Positions 1 to 5,760 of a stretch of DNA of 5,760 nucleotides are shown here, in pieces. The position numbers and the translations under genes were made by a program. This stretch comes from Porphyrobacter sp. UBA7686 (GTDB lineage Bacteria > Pseudomonadota > Alphaproteobacteria > Sphingomonadales > Sphingomonadaceae): positions 1-5,760 of the forward strand of contig DLGU01000122.1 of NCBI GenBank assembly GCA_002482865.1, read 5' to 3'. The notes beneath the pieces were generated by a model. That model worked only from the letters and a program-made list of their open reading frames with translations. It was not told the origin of the DNA and did not search any database. Numbering within the stretch: the first letter of the stretch is position 1; the number at the start of each line of letters is the position of its first letter.

Positions 1-582
1 CGGATCGTCACCGGCTTTGAAAAGCCGGTTGTCCGGCTGCTCAACATCGGCACTGAAGAGATCAAGGGCACCGAAGAACTGCGCGATGCCGCCGCGATGC
101 TCACAGCCGCTTCGCTGGGCGGGACTCTGGCGCTTCAATTCGACGGGTTTGTCGAGAGCGACAAGATCAACCGCGGCGAAACCCACGTGGTCGTGACCGA
201 CGGCTTCTCCGGCAATATCGCGCTGAAGGCGATTGAAGGTTCGGCACGCTTCGTCACCGACCTGCTGCGCCAGGCTTTCACGTCCTCGCTGCGCTCGAAG
301 ATCGGCTTTCTGGTCTCGCGCCCGGCGACCGAGTTGCTGAAGCATCACCTCGATCCGAACAACCACAATGGCGCGGTGTTCCTCGGCCTCAATGGCGTGG
401 TGGTGAAGAGCCACGGCAGCGCCACAGCCAAAGGCGTGGCCCATGCGGTTGCCGTGACCGCGCGCCTGCTTGAAAATAAGCTGACCGAGCGGATCGCGCA
501 TGACCTGTCGCAACTGGGTGAAGAAACCCTGCGCAAAAACGGTCGCGGTGCCGCGTCCAAGGACAGCGAGACCCCCGCGTGA
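1..582 (+). CDS. plsX: Phosphate acyltransferase PlsX, C-terminal 193 residues (5' end outside window)
   Basis: PlsX converts acyl-ACP and phosphate to acyl-phosphate, the acyl donor that the membrane enzyme PlsY uses to make lysophosphatidic acid. It is a peripheral cytoplasmic enzyme that starts phospholipid synthesis. The reading frame is open from base 1, so the gene begins upstream. Family proteins are about 340-350 residues, so roughly 150 are missing. Family blocks in the visible part, numbered from the first codon: [20 protein letters not shown] (12-31), the conserved TDGFSGN glycine loop (66-72), and [20 protein letters not shown] (123-142), which matches the PlsX C-terminal signature. 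Many homologues have GSAD or GGAD where this has GSAT. The final 20 or so residues are polar and poorly conserved. The stop codon overlaps the fabH start, so the two are almost certainly one transcript with coupled translation. Identification rests on motif recognition and the fabH context; both are strong. Confidence 0.96.
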   Translation, partial: RIVTGFEKPVVRLLNIGTEEIKGTEELRDAAAMLTAASLGGTLALQFDGFVESDKINRGETHVVVTDGFSGNIALKAIEGSARFVTDLLRQAFTSSLRSKIGFLVSRPATELLKHHLDPNNHNGAVFLGLNGVVVKSHGSATAKGVAHAVAVTARLLENKLTERIAHDLSQLGEETLRKNGRGAASKDSETPA

Positions 583-1553
583 ATGGTTCGCGGATCCTCG
601 GAACGGGTTCGGCGCTGCCCCGCAGGGTGGTGACCAATGCCGAACTCGCTGAGCGAGTCGACACCTCGGATGAATGGATCACCGCGCGCACCGGCATCCG
701 CCAGCGCCATGTTGCCGGACCGGATGAGACCACCGCCACGCTCGCGACCGCCGCCGCTCGCGCGGCGCTGGCCGATGCGGGCGTGGATGCCAGCAGCATC
801 GACCTAATCGTGCTCGCCACTGCGACGCCCGACAACACTTTCCCCGCCACCGCCACCAAGGTGCAGGACGCGCTCGGCTGCAATGGCGGGATCGCCTTCG
901 ATGTCGCCGCGGTCTGCTCGGGCTTTCTCTATGCGCTGAGCGTTGCCGATTCGCTGCTCAAGACCGGCATGGCGAAGCGCGCGCTGGTGATCGGCGCGGA
1001 AACCTTCAGCCGCATCCTCGATTGGGAAGACCGCACCACCTGCGTGCTGTTCGGTGACGGAGCCGGGGCCGTGGTGCTCGATGCGCCCTCGGCCGAAAAT
1101 GCGGGTGAAGACGCCCCGGGGATCTTGTGCAGCCGGCTCCATGCTGATGGTGCGCAGCACGACCTGCTCTATGTCGACGGCGGGCCTTCGACCACGCAAA
1201 CCGTCGGCCATGTCCGCATGAGAGGTCCCGAAGTGTTCCGCCACGCGGTGGTGAACCTGGCCGCCGTGCTACGCGAAGTCATTGACGACGCAGGCGTTTC
1301 TGTCGACGCGATCGACTGGGTCGTGCCGCATCAGGCCAATGCCCGGATCCTTGATGCGACCGCGAAAAAGCTCGGCATTTCGCCCGACAAGGTGGTTATC
1401 ACGGTTGACCGCCACGCCAACACCTCCGCCGCATCCGTGCCGCTCGCGCTGGATGTCGCGCGCAAGGATGGGCGGATAAAGGCGGGCGATCTGGTGATGC
1501 TCGAAGCGATGGGCGGCGGCTTTACCTGGGGTGCGAGCCTGATCCGAATGTGA
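579..1553 (+). CDS. fabH: Beta-ketoacyl-ACP synthase III (FabH)
   Basis: FabH condenses acetyl-CoA with malonyl-ACP to give acetoacetyl-ACP, the first step of type II fatty-acid synthesis in the cytoplasm. The protein is 324 residues, normal for the family. The thiolase-fold catalytic triad is complete: Cys113 in AAVCSGF, His251 in VPHQAN, and Asn281 in RHANTSAAS. Other family marks are the N-terminal [11 protein letters not shown] strand, [14 protein letters not shown] (31-44), [11 protein letters not shown] (157-167) and the C-terminal [12 protein letters not shown] (312-323). The start is the GTG that overlaps the plsX stop as GTGA. The family's first beta strand begins two or three residues later, and a nearby ATG at 583 is in another frame. 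Only weak purine runs (AAGGA at 559-563, GCGAG at 566-570) precede the GTG, which suggests re-initiation by ribosomes finishing plsX. An OleA- or other KAS-III-like role is less likely given the plsX neighbour. Confidence 0.97.
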   Translation: MNGSRILGTGSALPRRVVTNAELAERVDTSDEWITARTGIRQRHVAGPDETTATLATAAARAALADAGVDASSIDLIVLATATPDNTFPATATKVQDALGCNGGIAFDVAAVCSGFLYALSVADSLLKTGMAKRALVIGAETFSRILDWEDRTTCVLFGDGAGAVVLDAPSAENAGEDAPGILCSRLHADGAQHDLLYVDGGPSTTQTVGHVRMRGPEVFRHAVVNLAAVLREVIDDAGVSVDAIDWVVPHQANARILDATAKKLGISPDKVVITVDRHANTSAASVPLALDVARKDGRIKAGDLVMLEAMGGGFTWGASLIRM

Positions 1554-1692
1554 CGCGCGCGGGCACACACTGTCCCGTTCACTAACACTATTGCTGAAAA
1601 CTCTACATTGCGCGGGGCATCGCATTGCAAAACCGCAGGAAATTAGTAAGCTTTACGTCTTCTTTCGGGTCGCGCCGCGAAGGAGAATACGC
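1554..1692 (+). promoter_or_regulatory. fabH-ihfA intergenic region, probable ihfA promoter and leader
   Basis: This 139-bp gap is clearly richer in A/T than the surrounding genes: 45 of 80 bases in 1581-1660 are A or T. That, together with its length, suggests ihfA has its own promoter besides any read-through from fabH. Possible hexamers include TTGCAA at 1625-1630 and TAGTAA at 1644-1649, but their spacing (13 bp) is too short for a standard sigma-70 promoter, so I do not fix a -35/-10 pair. Just after fabH, CGGGCA at 1560-1565 can pair with TGtCCCG at 1571-1577 (one bulged T, 5-base loop). It lacks a T-run, so it is at most a weak terminator or attenuator. No clear IHF-binding consensus was seen by eye. 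Confidence 0.45.
1681..1685 (+). promoter_or_regulatory. Ribosome binding site of ihfA
   Basis: AGGAG lies 7 bases before the ATG at 1693 and extends to GAAGGAGA in context. It is the strongest Shine-Dalgarno match near this gene. It decides the start in favour of the ATG at 1693 over the upstream TTG at 1591, which would add 34 residues with no counterpart in the IHF family. Confidence 0.8.
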
Positions 1693-1992
1693 ATGATGCG
1701 TTCCGTTGGCACTTTGACTCGCGCCGATCTGGCGGAGACCATCAATCGCAAGATGGGATTCAGCCGAGCTGAATCGCTCGATATGGTTGAAGCGATCCTC
1801 GACAAAATGAGCGATGCGCTCTCGCGGGGCGAGAACGTCAAGATTTCAGGCTTTGGCAGCTTCGTGCTGCGTGACAAGAATGAGCGGATCGGCCGCAATC
1901 CCAAGACCGGGATCGAAGTGCCGATCACACCGCGCCGGGTGATGACCTTCCGCGCGAGCCAGCTGCTCAAGGAACGCATTTCCAAAGGCTAA
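1693..1992 (+). CDS. ihfA: Integration host factor subunit alpha
   Basis: IhfA pairs with IhfB to form the heterodimer that binds specific sites and bends DNA sharply. It acts as an architectural factor in transcription, recombination and replication. The product is 99 residues, the same length as E. coli IhfA. It shows the DNABII fold in order: helical dimerisation part [20 protein letters not shown] (8-27), a second helix to about residue 44, the [12 protein letters not shown] strand region (51-62), and the DNA-inserting arm GRNPKTG (67-73) with the intercalating Pro70, followed by [13 protein letters not shown] (78-90). The acidic-to-basic pattern and ARRVxTF-like arm end favour the alpha subunit over HU or IhfB. 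The fabH-ihfA-merR context in alphaproteobacteria supports this. The start is the first of two adjacent ATGs (1693, 1696); either is possible, and the ribosome site fits both. Three GANTC sequences fall early in the gene (1716, 1757, 1771). Confidence 0.96.
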   Translation: MMRSVGTLTRADLAETINRKMGFSRAESLDMVEAILDKMSDALSRGENVKISGFGSFVLRDKNERIGRNPKTGIEVPITPRRVMTFRASQLLKERISKG

Positions 1993-2014
1993 CGAGCTAG
2001 GGAATTATGCGAAC

Positions 2015-2020
2015 AGGTGA
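2015..2020 (+). promoter_or_regulatory. Ribosome binding site of the MerR-like gene
   Basis: AGGTGA sits 6 bases before the ATG at 2027, with a further AGG directly after it (2020-2022). It supports the ATG at 2027 rather than the immediately preceding TTG at 2024 as the start codon. The whole gap from ihfA is 34 bp and shows no obvious terminator or promoter, so co-transcription with ihfA is likely. Confidence 0.65.
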
Positions 2021-2026
2021 GGTTTG

Positions 2027-2458
2027 ATGACCGCTTTCGACGACGGCAAGGACGATAGCGCTCTGCGCACCATCGGCGAAGTCAGCGACGCGCTGGGCAT
2101 CAAACCTCACGTGCTCCGCTATTGGGAAGCGCAATTCCCGCTGCTCAAGCCGTTGAAGCGCAGCGGGGGACGGCGCTATTACCGCCCCACTGATGTCGCG
2201 CTGGTCGAAACGATCGACCGGCTGGTCAACCGCGAAGGCTACACCCTCAAGGGCGCTGAAGCGGTGCTGCGGTCGGCGGGCAAATCCGATCTCGACCGCC
2301 GCTCAGATGACCGCCGAAGCGGCGATCGCCGCGCCGATGCCGATCCAGATGGCGGACCCGGCGTCAGGCTCATGGTGACCGAAAATCCCGACATGGGCGA
2401 AACCATCGCTGCTTTGAAGTCGATCCGCGCTCGGTTGGCGGCTGCACTCGGGGCTTAG
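2027..2458 (+). CDS. Small MerR-family transcriptional regulator next to ihfA
   Basis: The 143-residue protein has an N-terminal MerR-type winged helix-turn-helix: RTIGEVSDALGIKPHVLRYWE (14-34) is the helix-turn-helix, and FPLLKPLKRSGGRRYYRPTDV (37-57) is the basic wing. The next helices (58-84, ETIDRLVNREGYTLKGAEAVL) complete the DNA-binding domain. There is no effector domain, and the protein has no cysteine, so it is not a thiol-type metal sensor like MerR or CueR. Residues 90-104 are three tandem DRR pentapeptides, followed by an acidic/glycine linker. The C-terminal helix (about 121-142) resembles the dimerisation helix of MerR proteins. This is the conserved but poorly characterised MerR-like gene that follows ihfA in many alphaproteobacteria. 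Its target is unknown, and its location suggests a growth- or membrane-lipid-linked role only by association. The family call is firm; the function is not. Confidence 0.9.
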   Translation: MTAFDDGKDDSALRTIGEVSDALGIKPHVLRYWEAQFPLLKPLKRSGGRRYYRPTDVALVETIDRLVNREGYTLKGAEAVLRSAGKSDLDRRSDDRRSGDRRADADPDGGPGVRLMVTENPDMGETIAALKSIRARLAAALGA

Positions 2459-2465
2459 GGCACGG

Positions 2466-2493
2466 GCAGGGGGCTTGGTCTCAGACCCCCAGC
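2466..2493. terminator. Possible bidirectional terminator hairpin at the convergent junction
   Basis: Between the two convergent stop codons (2458 on plus, 2481 on minus) GGGGG at 2469-2473 faces CCCCC at 2486-2490. One A-A mismatch outward, the flanking GC and GC (2466-2467 with 2492-2493) also pair, giving a 7-bp, very G/C-rich stem with a 12-base loop. Within the loop GGTC (2477-2480) could instead pair with GACC (2484-2487). There is no T-run on either side, so efficient intrinsic termination is not assured. The right arm lies inside the last codons of the nucleotidyltransferase gene. Confidence 0.3.
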
Positions 2494-3263
2494 AGGTCGT
2501 AGAGCAGCGCCTCGGCCTTGGCCGCGAACCGCGCCGGGTCGAGCCGCTCCGGCACATCTTCCGCGCGTGTAAGTTCCCCGGTGATCAGCGTCTCCAACTC
2601 CCGCGACCGCGTGGCGGGTGCCGCCTCCTTGGTCTCGGCCTTAAGCGCGACCAGCTCCTCGATCAGGTTAGCAAGGGCGGGGGGCAGGTCGGTTGCTGCC
2701 ATCAGCCCCTGCAGCGCCATCGGCGGGCGCGCCGCAGGGTTCATGCGCAGCGCCCGCACGCACAGCGCCGGGCGCAGCGCGTAGAAATAGCGCTTCACCG
2801 AAAGCGTCCCGGCGGACTCATCCCAGCGCGCGACATTGTTTTGCCCTAAGCTCGCATAGTGCCGAGCATAGCCGCGCGGGTTGAAGTGGCGGTCTGCGAG
2901 CTCCGCCAGCCGCGCGATCACCGGGTCGTCCGGCTGGTAGCGGATCGGCGAATTGATCCACTCGGCCACCACCGCATTGTGGTTCAGCAGCAGGCCCAGC
3001 GTCTTGTCGATGTCCCATCCGTTGACGTCGAAGAGGTCGACAATCGGCCGCTCCACCACGTCCCGCACCGGGGTCAGGCGCAGGTAATCGCGCACTGGTC
3101 GGACATAGATGAAGCGCGCATCGTAATCGCTGTCGGGCGAGGGGAAGCCCCAAGCACGCGAGCCGGATTCGACCGCCATGAGGATGCGGATGCCCTCTTC
3201 CTCGGCGATGGCGTTGAGCCGCCGCTCGATCTCTGCGCGGGCTTCGGGGGCGATGTCGGGCAT
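2481..3263 (-). CDS. Minimal polymerase-beta-type nucleotidyltransferase, RlaP/YcgL family (PF10127, COG3541)
   Basis: The 260-residue protein carries the signature of stand-alone pol-beta nucleotidyltransferases. GSRAWGF at 34-40 gives the GS nucleotide-binding motif. It is followed by DSDYD at 44-48, whose Asp46 and Asp48 are the expected metal ligands, and by the strand VDLFD (75-79), which supplies a likely third acidic residue. Further blocks typical of PF10127 are LLNHNAVVAEWINSPI (92-107) and VKRYFYALRPAL (156-167), where Lys157 and Arg164 are conserved-type basic residues. The C-terminal third is helical and charged, without a second recognisable domain. RlaP proteins have been predicted to act in RNA repair or RNA end modification, but substrate and reaction are not established, and no RNA ligase gene is visible here. 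The gene starts 15 bp after the smc stop and is probably in the same transcript; its ribosome site (AGAGTAA) is weak. No signal peptide or membrane segment is seen. The catalytic motif is intact, so it is likely active. Confidence 0.87.
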   Translation of the reverse strand: MPDIAPEARAEIERRLNAIAEEEGIRILMAVESGSRAWGFPSPDSDYDARFIYVRPVRDYLRLTPVRDVVERPIVDLFDVNGWDIDKTLGLLLNHNAVVAEWINSPIRYQPDDPVIARLAELADRHFNPRGYARHYASLGQNNVARWDESAGTLSVKRYFYALRPALCVRALRMNPAARPPMALQGLMAATDLPPALANLIEELVALKAETKEAAPATRSRELETLITGELTRAEDVPERLDPARFAAKAEALLYDLLGV

Positions 3264-3278
3264 GGCTTACTCTGGGGC

Positions 3279-5760
3279 CTACTCCGCCGCCAGCAGCGCG
3301 GCCTCTCCCAGATCGACGCTGACGAGACGCGAGACGCCCTTTTCCGCCATCGTCACCCCGAACAGGCGGTGCATCCGGCTCATCGTCACCGCGTTGTGGG
3401 TGACAATCAGGTAGCGGGTGGTGGCAGCACGCACCATCGAATCGAGCAAGTCGCAGAAGCGTTCGACATTGGCGTCATCAAGCGGCGCGTCGACTTCGTC
3501 GAGGACGCAGATCGGCGCGGGGTTGGTGAGGAACAGGGCGAAGATCAGCGCTGTGGCGGTCAGCGCCTGCTCGCCGCCTGACAGCAGGGACAGCGATTGC
3601 AACCGCTTGCCCGGCGGCTGGGCGTAGATTTCGAGGCCAGCCTCCAGCGGATCGTCGCTGTCGATCAACGCCAGATGCGCGGCCCCGCCTTCGAAGAGGC
3701 GGGTGAACAGCACGCGGAAATGGCCGTCGACCTCCTCGAACGCGGCGCGCAGCCGTTCGCGGCCTTCGCGGTTGAGGCTACCGATCGAGCCCCGCAGCCG
3801 GGCGATGGCTTCGACCAGTTCCGCCTGTTCTTCGGCGCTGGTGCCGTGCTCGGTTTCGATCCGGGCGAGTTCGTCGGCAGCGACCAGATTGACCGGCCCG
3901 ATCCGTTCGCGCGCGGCCGTCAGCTTTTCCAATTCGGCGGATTCATCGGCAGCGGGGGCAAGATCGCCTTCTGCAAAGCCGAAACGTTCGCCCAGCAAGG
4001 GCGGCGGGCATTGGAAGCGCTCACCCGAGATGCGCGCCATTTCGGCGCGGCGCAGTTCCTCGTTCTCGGCCCGCGCGGCAAGGCTGGCGCGGCTTTCGCG
4101 GGCTTGGGCGAGGGTCTCGGTCCGCTGGGCAAGCGCCATGTCAGCGGCGCGCTGACGGGCTTCAGCCTCGCGCATCACGGCCTCGGCAGCCGCGAGATCG
4201 GCGGTGATCCGGGTGCGCGCTTCCTCGCCCGCTTCAATTTCGGCGGTGAGCGCGGCGGGCTTGGCCGCGTGGACGGCGTGGTCCTCGGCGATTTCCGCAA
4301 GGCGGCGGGTGGTCTCGGCCATGCGGCGCTCGGCGTCGGAGGAGCGCGCCTGCCACCCGGCGTGATCGGCGGCCTGCGCGGCGAGCCGTTCGCGCGCCAC
4401 CGCCAGCGCCTGATCTTGCGCGGCCAGTTCGGCGAGCGCGGCCTGCACCGCGGCGCGACCGGCGGCGTTCCTGACCTGCGCGGCTTCGAGCGCGGCGCGC
4501 TCGGCATCGCGGGCGGGAAGACGTTCGCGCGCCGCGCGTGCGGCTGTCACATCGGCCTTGGCAGCGGTAATCTGGGTCTCGATCTCGGTGGCGCTCGCGG
4601 CAAGTTCGGCGAGGCGGGCAGCAAGGCGGTCCTTGGCGGCTTCGGCCTGATCGAGCTTGCGGAGCGCGTGGCGTTCCGCCTCAATCGCACCCGCGATGCT
4701 GCGCTCCTGTGCGACCAGCGCGGTCTGCAAGTGGCTGAGTTCCTCGCGCACCGCCCGGTCTTCGGCCTCGGCGCGGGCTGCCGCCTCGCGCAGCGGCGGC
4801 AGCGTGGCGTCGAGCTCGGCAAAGCGGTTGGCGGCTTCGAGCTGTGCAGCCTCAGCCGCTCCTTCGCCGCGCGCGACGAAGCCATCCCAGCGTCGCAGGT
4901 GCCCCGCACGGGTCACCAGCCATTCGCCGGGGCCGAGCGCACGGCCATCATCGGTCTCAACGCAATGCACCAGCGCGAGGCGGGCAGCGAGTTCGTCGGG
5001 GCAGGTGGTCAGACGCGCGAGCAGGCTATCGGCGACCGGCGTAGGCCTGTCCGCGCCCGTCCAGAACCGCCCGTCCTGAGCGGCAGCGGGCGCGCCCAAT
5101 GGTGATTTACCATCGCGCCCCAGCACGGCGGCGAGGGCACGCTCATAGCCCGGCGTAACGCCGACGCGGTCAAGCGCGGTGGCCATGCCCTGTCGTCCGG
5201 CCTCGCGCTTGGCGCGGGCGTCGCGGTCGCGGGCGAGGGCGGAGTGTTCGCGTTCAATCCCGGCAAGTTCGGCACGGGCTGCGGCGAGGGCGCTGGCGGC
5301 TTCGTCGCGCGCGGATTGCAAGTCGCCCTTGCGGGCCTGATCCTCGGCCAATCTGGCGCGCAGGCGTGCCAGTTCGTCGGCGGCGTTTTCGGCTGCCTCG
5401 CGTGCGGCGATCACGTCTGCTTCGGGATCGCTGCTGGCGGCAAGATCGGTGCGGGCGCGAGCAATGCGGGCGGCTTCGGACTCGATCCGAGCGAGGCGTG
5501 CGGCCGCCTGATCGACCGCCGCTTCGGCGACTCGCCATTCCGCTTCTACCCCCGCATGGTCGGCGGTCGCATTCGCCAAGGCGAGTTCCGCCGCGCGGCT
5601 GGCGCGCTCGCGGTCTTCGGCCTTGTCGGCCAGCGCGGGACGGGCAGCTTCTGCGGCTGTGACGGCGGCGCGGCTGGCAGCGAGTTCCCCGGTCAGCCGC
5701 GCCAGCGCGGTGGAGGCGCTTTCGGTTTCGGTGGGGAGCATGCCCCAGGAGCGGACCTGC
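3279..5760 (-). CDS. smc: Chromosome segregation ATPase SMC, hinge to C-terminal head (5' end outside window)
   Basis: SMC dimers, with ScpA and ScpB, form the bacterial condensin that loads near the origin and extrudes DNA loops to separate sister chromosomes. Numbering from the Met at 5741: coiled coil 1-185, hinge about 186-310, returning coiled coil about 311-600, C-terminal ATPase head about 600-820. The head has the ABC signature LSGGEQALTATAL (720-732), Walker B PICVLDEVDAPLDD (743-756) with Asp748 and catalytic Glu749, and the switch His782 in YLIVTHN. The frame stays open through the right edge (QVRSWG precedes Met-5741), so that Met is internal. About 310-320 residues with Walker A and the N-terminal head are missing, judged from the usual 1140-1150 residues. 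The coils are extremely rich in Ala, Glu and Arg. The hinge keeps GVTPGYERALAAVLG and WLVTRAGHLRRWDGF but is shorter than in Bacillus. Its stop is 15 bp before the nucleotidyltransferase gene. Confidence 0.97.
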   Translation of the reverse strand, partial: QVRSWGMLPTETESASTALARLTGELAASRAAVTAAEAARPALADKAEDRERASRAAELALANATADHAGVEAEWRVAEAAVDQAAARLARIESEAARIARARTDLAASSDPEADVIAAREAAENAADELARLRARLAEDQARKGDLQSARDEAASALAAARAELAGIEREHSALARDRDARAKREAGRQGMATALDRVGVTPGYERALAAVLGRDGKSPLGAPAAAQDGRFWTGADRPTPVADSLLARLTTCPDELAARLALVHCVETDDGRALGPGEWLVTRAGHLRRWDGFVARGEGAAEAAQLEAANRFAELDATLPPLREAAARAEAEDRAVREELSHLQTALVAQERSIAGAIEAERHALRKLDQAEAAKDRLAARLAELAASATEIETQITAAKADVTAARAARERLPARDAERAALEAAQVRNAAGRAAVQAALAELAAQDQALAVARERLAAQAADHAGWQARSSDAERRMAETTRRLAEIAEDHAVHAAKPAALTAEIEAGEEARTRITADLAAAEAVMREAEARQRAADMALAQRTETLAQARESRASLAARAENEELRRAEMARISGERFQCPPPLLGERFGFAEGDLAPAADESAELEKLTAARERIGPVNLVAADELARIETEHGTSAEEQAELVEAIARLRGSIGSLNREGRERLRAAFEEVDGHFRVLFTRLFEGGAAHLALIDSDDPLEAGLEIYAQPPGKRLQSLSLLSGGEQALTATALIFALFLTNPAPICVLDEVDAPLDDANVERFCDLLDSMVRAATTRYLIVTHNAVTMSRMHRLFGVTMAEKGVSRLVSVDLGEAALLAAE

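Noticed and set aside
1591..1692. N-terminal extension of IhfA from a TTG at 1591
   Set aside because: The extra 34 residues match nothing in the IHF family, the TTG lacks a ribosome site, and a strong AGGAG precedes the ATG at 1693, which gives the standard 99-residue length.
2459..2480. A tRNA gene after the MerR-like gene, as seen in some alphaproteobacteria
   Set aside because: Only 22 bases separate the two convergent genes, and no cloverleaf or tRNA-like sequence is present there or nearby.
2859..3581. A 240-codon plus-strand open frame across the smc-nucleotidyltransferase boundary
   Set aside because: It is antisense to two genes with clear catalytic motifs, is rich in His, Arg and Val in a way typical of reversed GC-rich codons, and shows no family motif.
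3597..5105. A 502-codon open frame on the plus strand opposite smc
   Set aside because: It lies wholly antisense to an unmistakable smc. Its Gly/Phe/Ala-rich product has no recognisable domain, and long antisense open frames are expected opposite GC-rich Ala/Glu/Arg coding sequence.
5739..5741. ATG at 5741 (minus strand) as the true start of smc
   Set aside because: The frame remains open beyond it to the window edge, no ribosome site precedes it, and the protein would lack Walker A and the first half of the coiled coil.
3264..5760. Repeated GCGGC/GGCGCG-rich segments across the smc coils as DNA repeats
   Set aside because: They reflect Ala, Arg and Glu codons of the coiled coil; no unit of constant length or sequence recurs in tandem.

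Overview
The window is GC-rich chromosomal DNA with almost no non-coding space. Gene content, gene order and protein sequences point to an alphaproteobacterium, most likely a sphingomonad of the Erythrobacteraceae/Sphingomonadaceae type. The order plsX-fabH-ihfA-merR-like is a classic alphaproteobacterial arrangement. The SMC hinge is of the diverged alphaproteobacterial kind. The lineage is inferred from these features, not from a search.

Plus strand, 1-2458: the 3' part of plsX (phosphate acyltransferase) enters from the left edge and overlaps the GTG start of fabH (beta-ketoacyl-ACP synthase III) by four bases. A 139-bp AT-enriched gap follows and probably holds the ihfA promoter. Then come ihfA (integration host factor alpha subunit) and, 34 bp later, a small MerR-type DNA-binding protein. 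PlsX and FabH link phospholipid synthesis to the start of fatty-acid elongation. IHF-alpha and the MerR-like protein form a DNA-binding pair that travels with them.

Minus strand, 2481-5760: a long smc gene (chromosome-segregation ATPase, N-terminal part beyond the right edge) is followed after 15 bp by a gene for a minimal polymerase-beta-type nucleotidyltransferase of the RlaP/YcgL family (PF10127/COG3541). The two are probably co-transcribed. They converge on the plus-strand cluster at a 22-bp junction, where a G/C hairpin could act as a two-way terminator.

I see no RNA genes, mobile elements, CRISPR arrays or attachment sites, and no convincing new system. Most of the window is conserved housekeeping DNA. 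The items most worth a second look are the RlaP-family nucleotidyltransferase behind smc, the three-copy DRR pentapeptide repeat in the MerR-like protein, the diverged SMC hinge, and the hairpin at the convergent junction.
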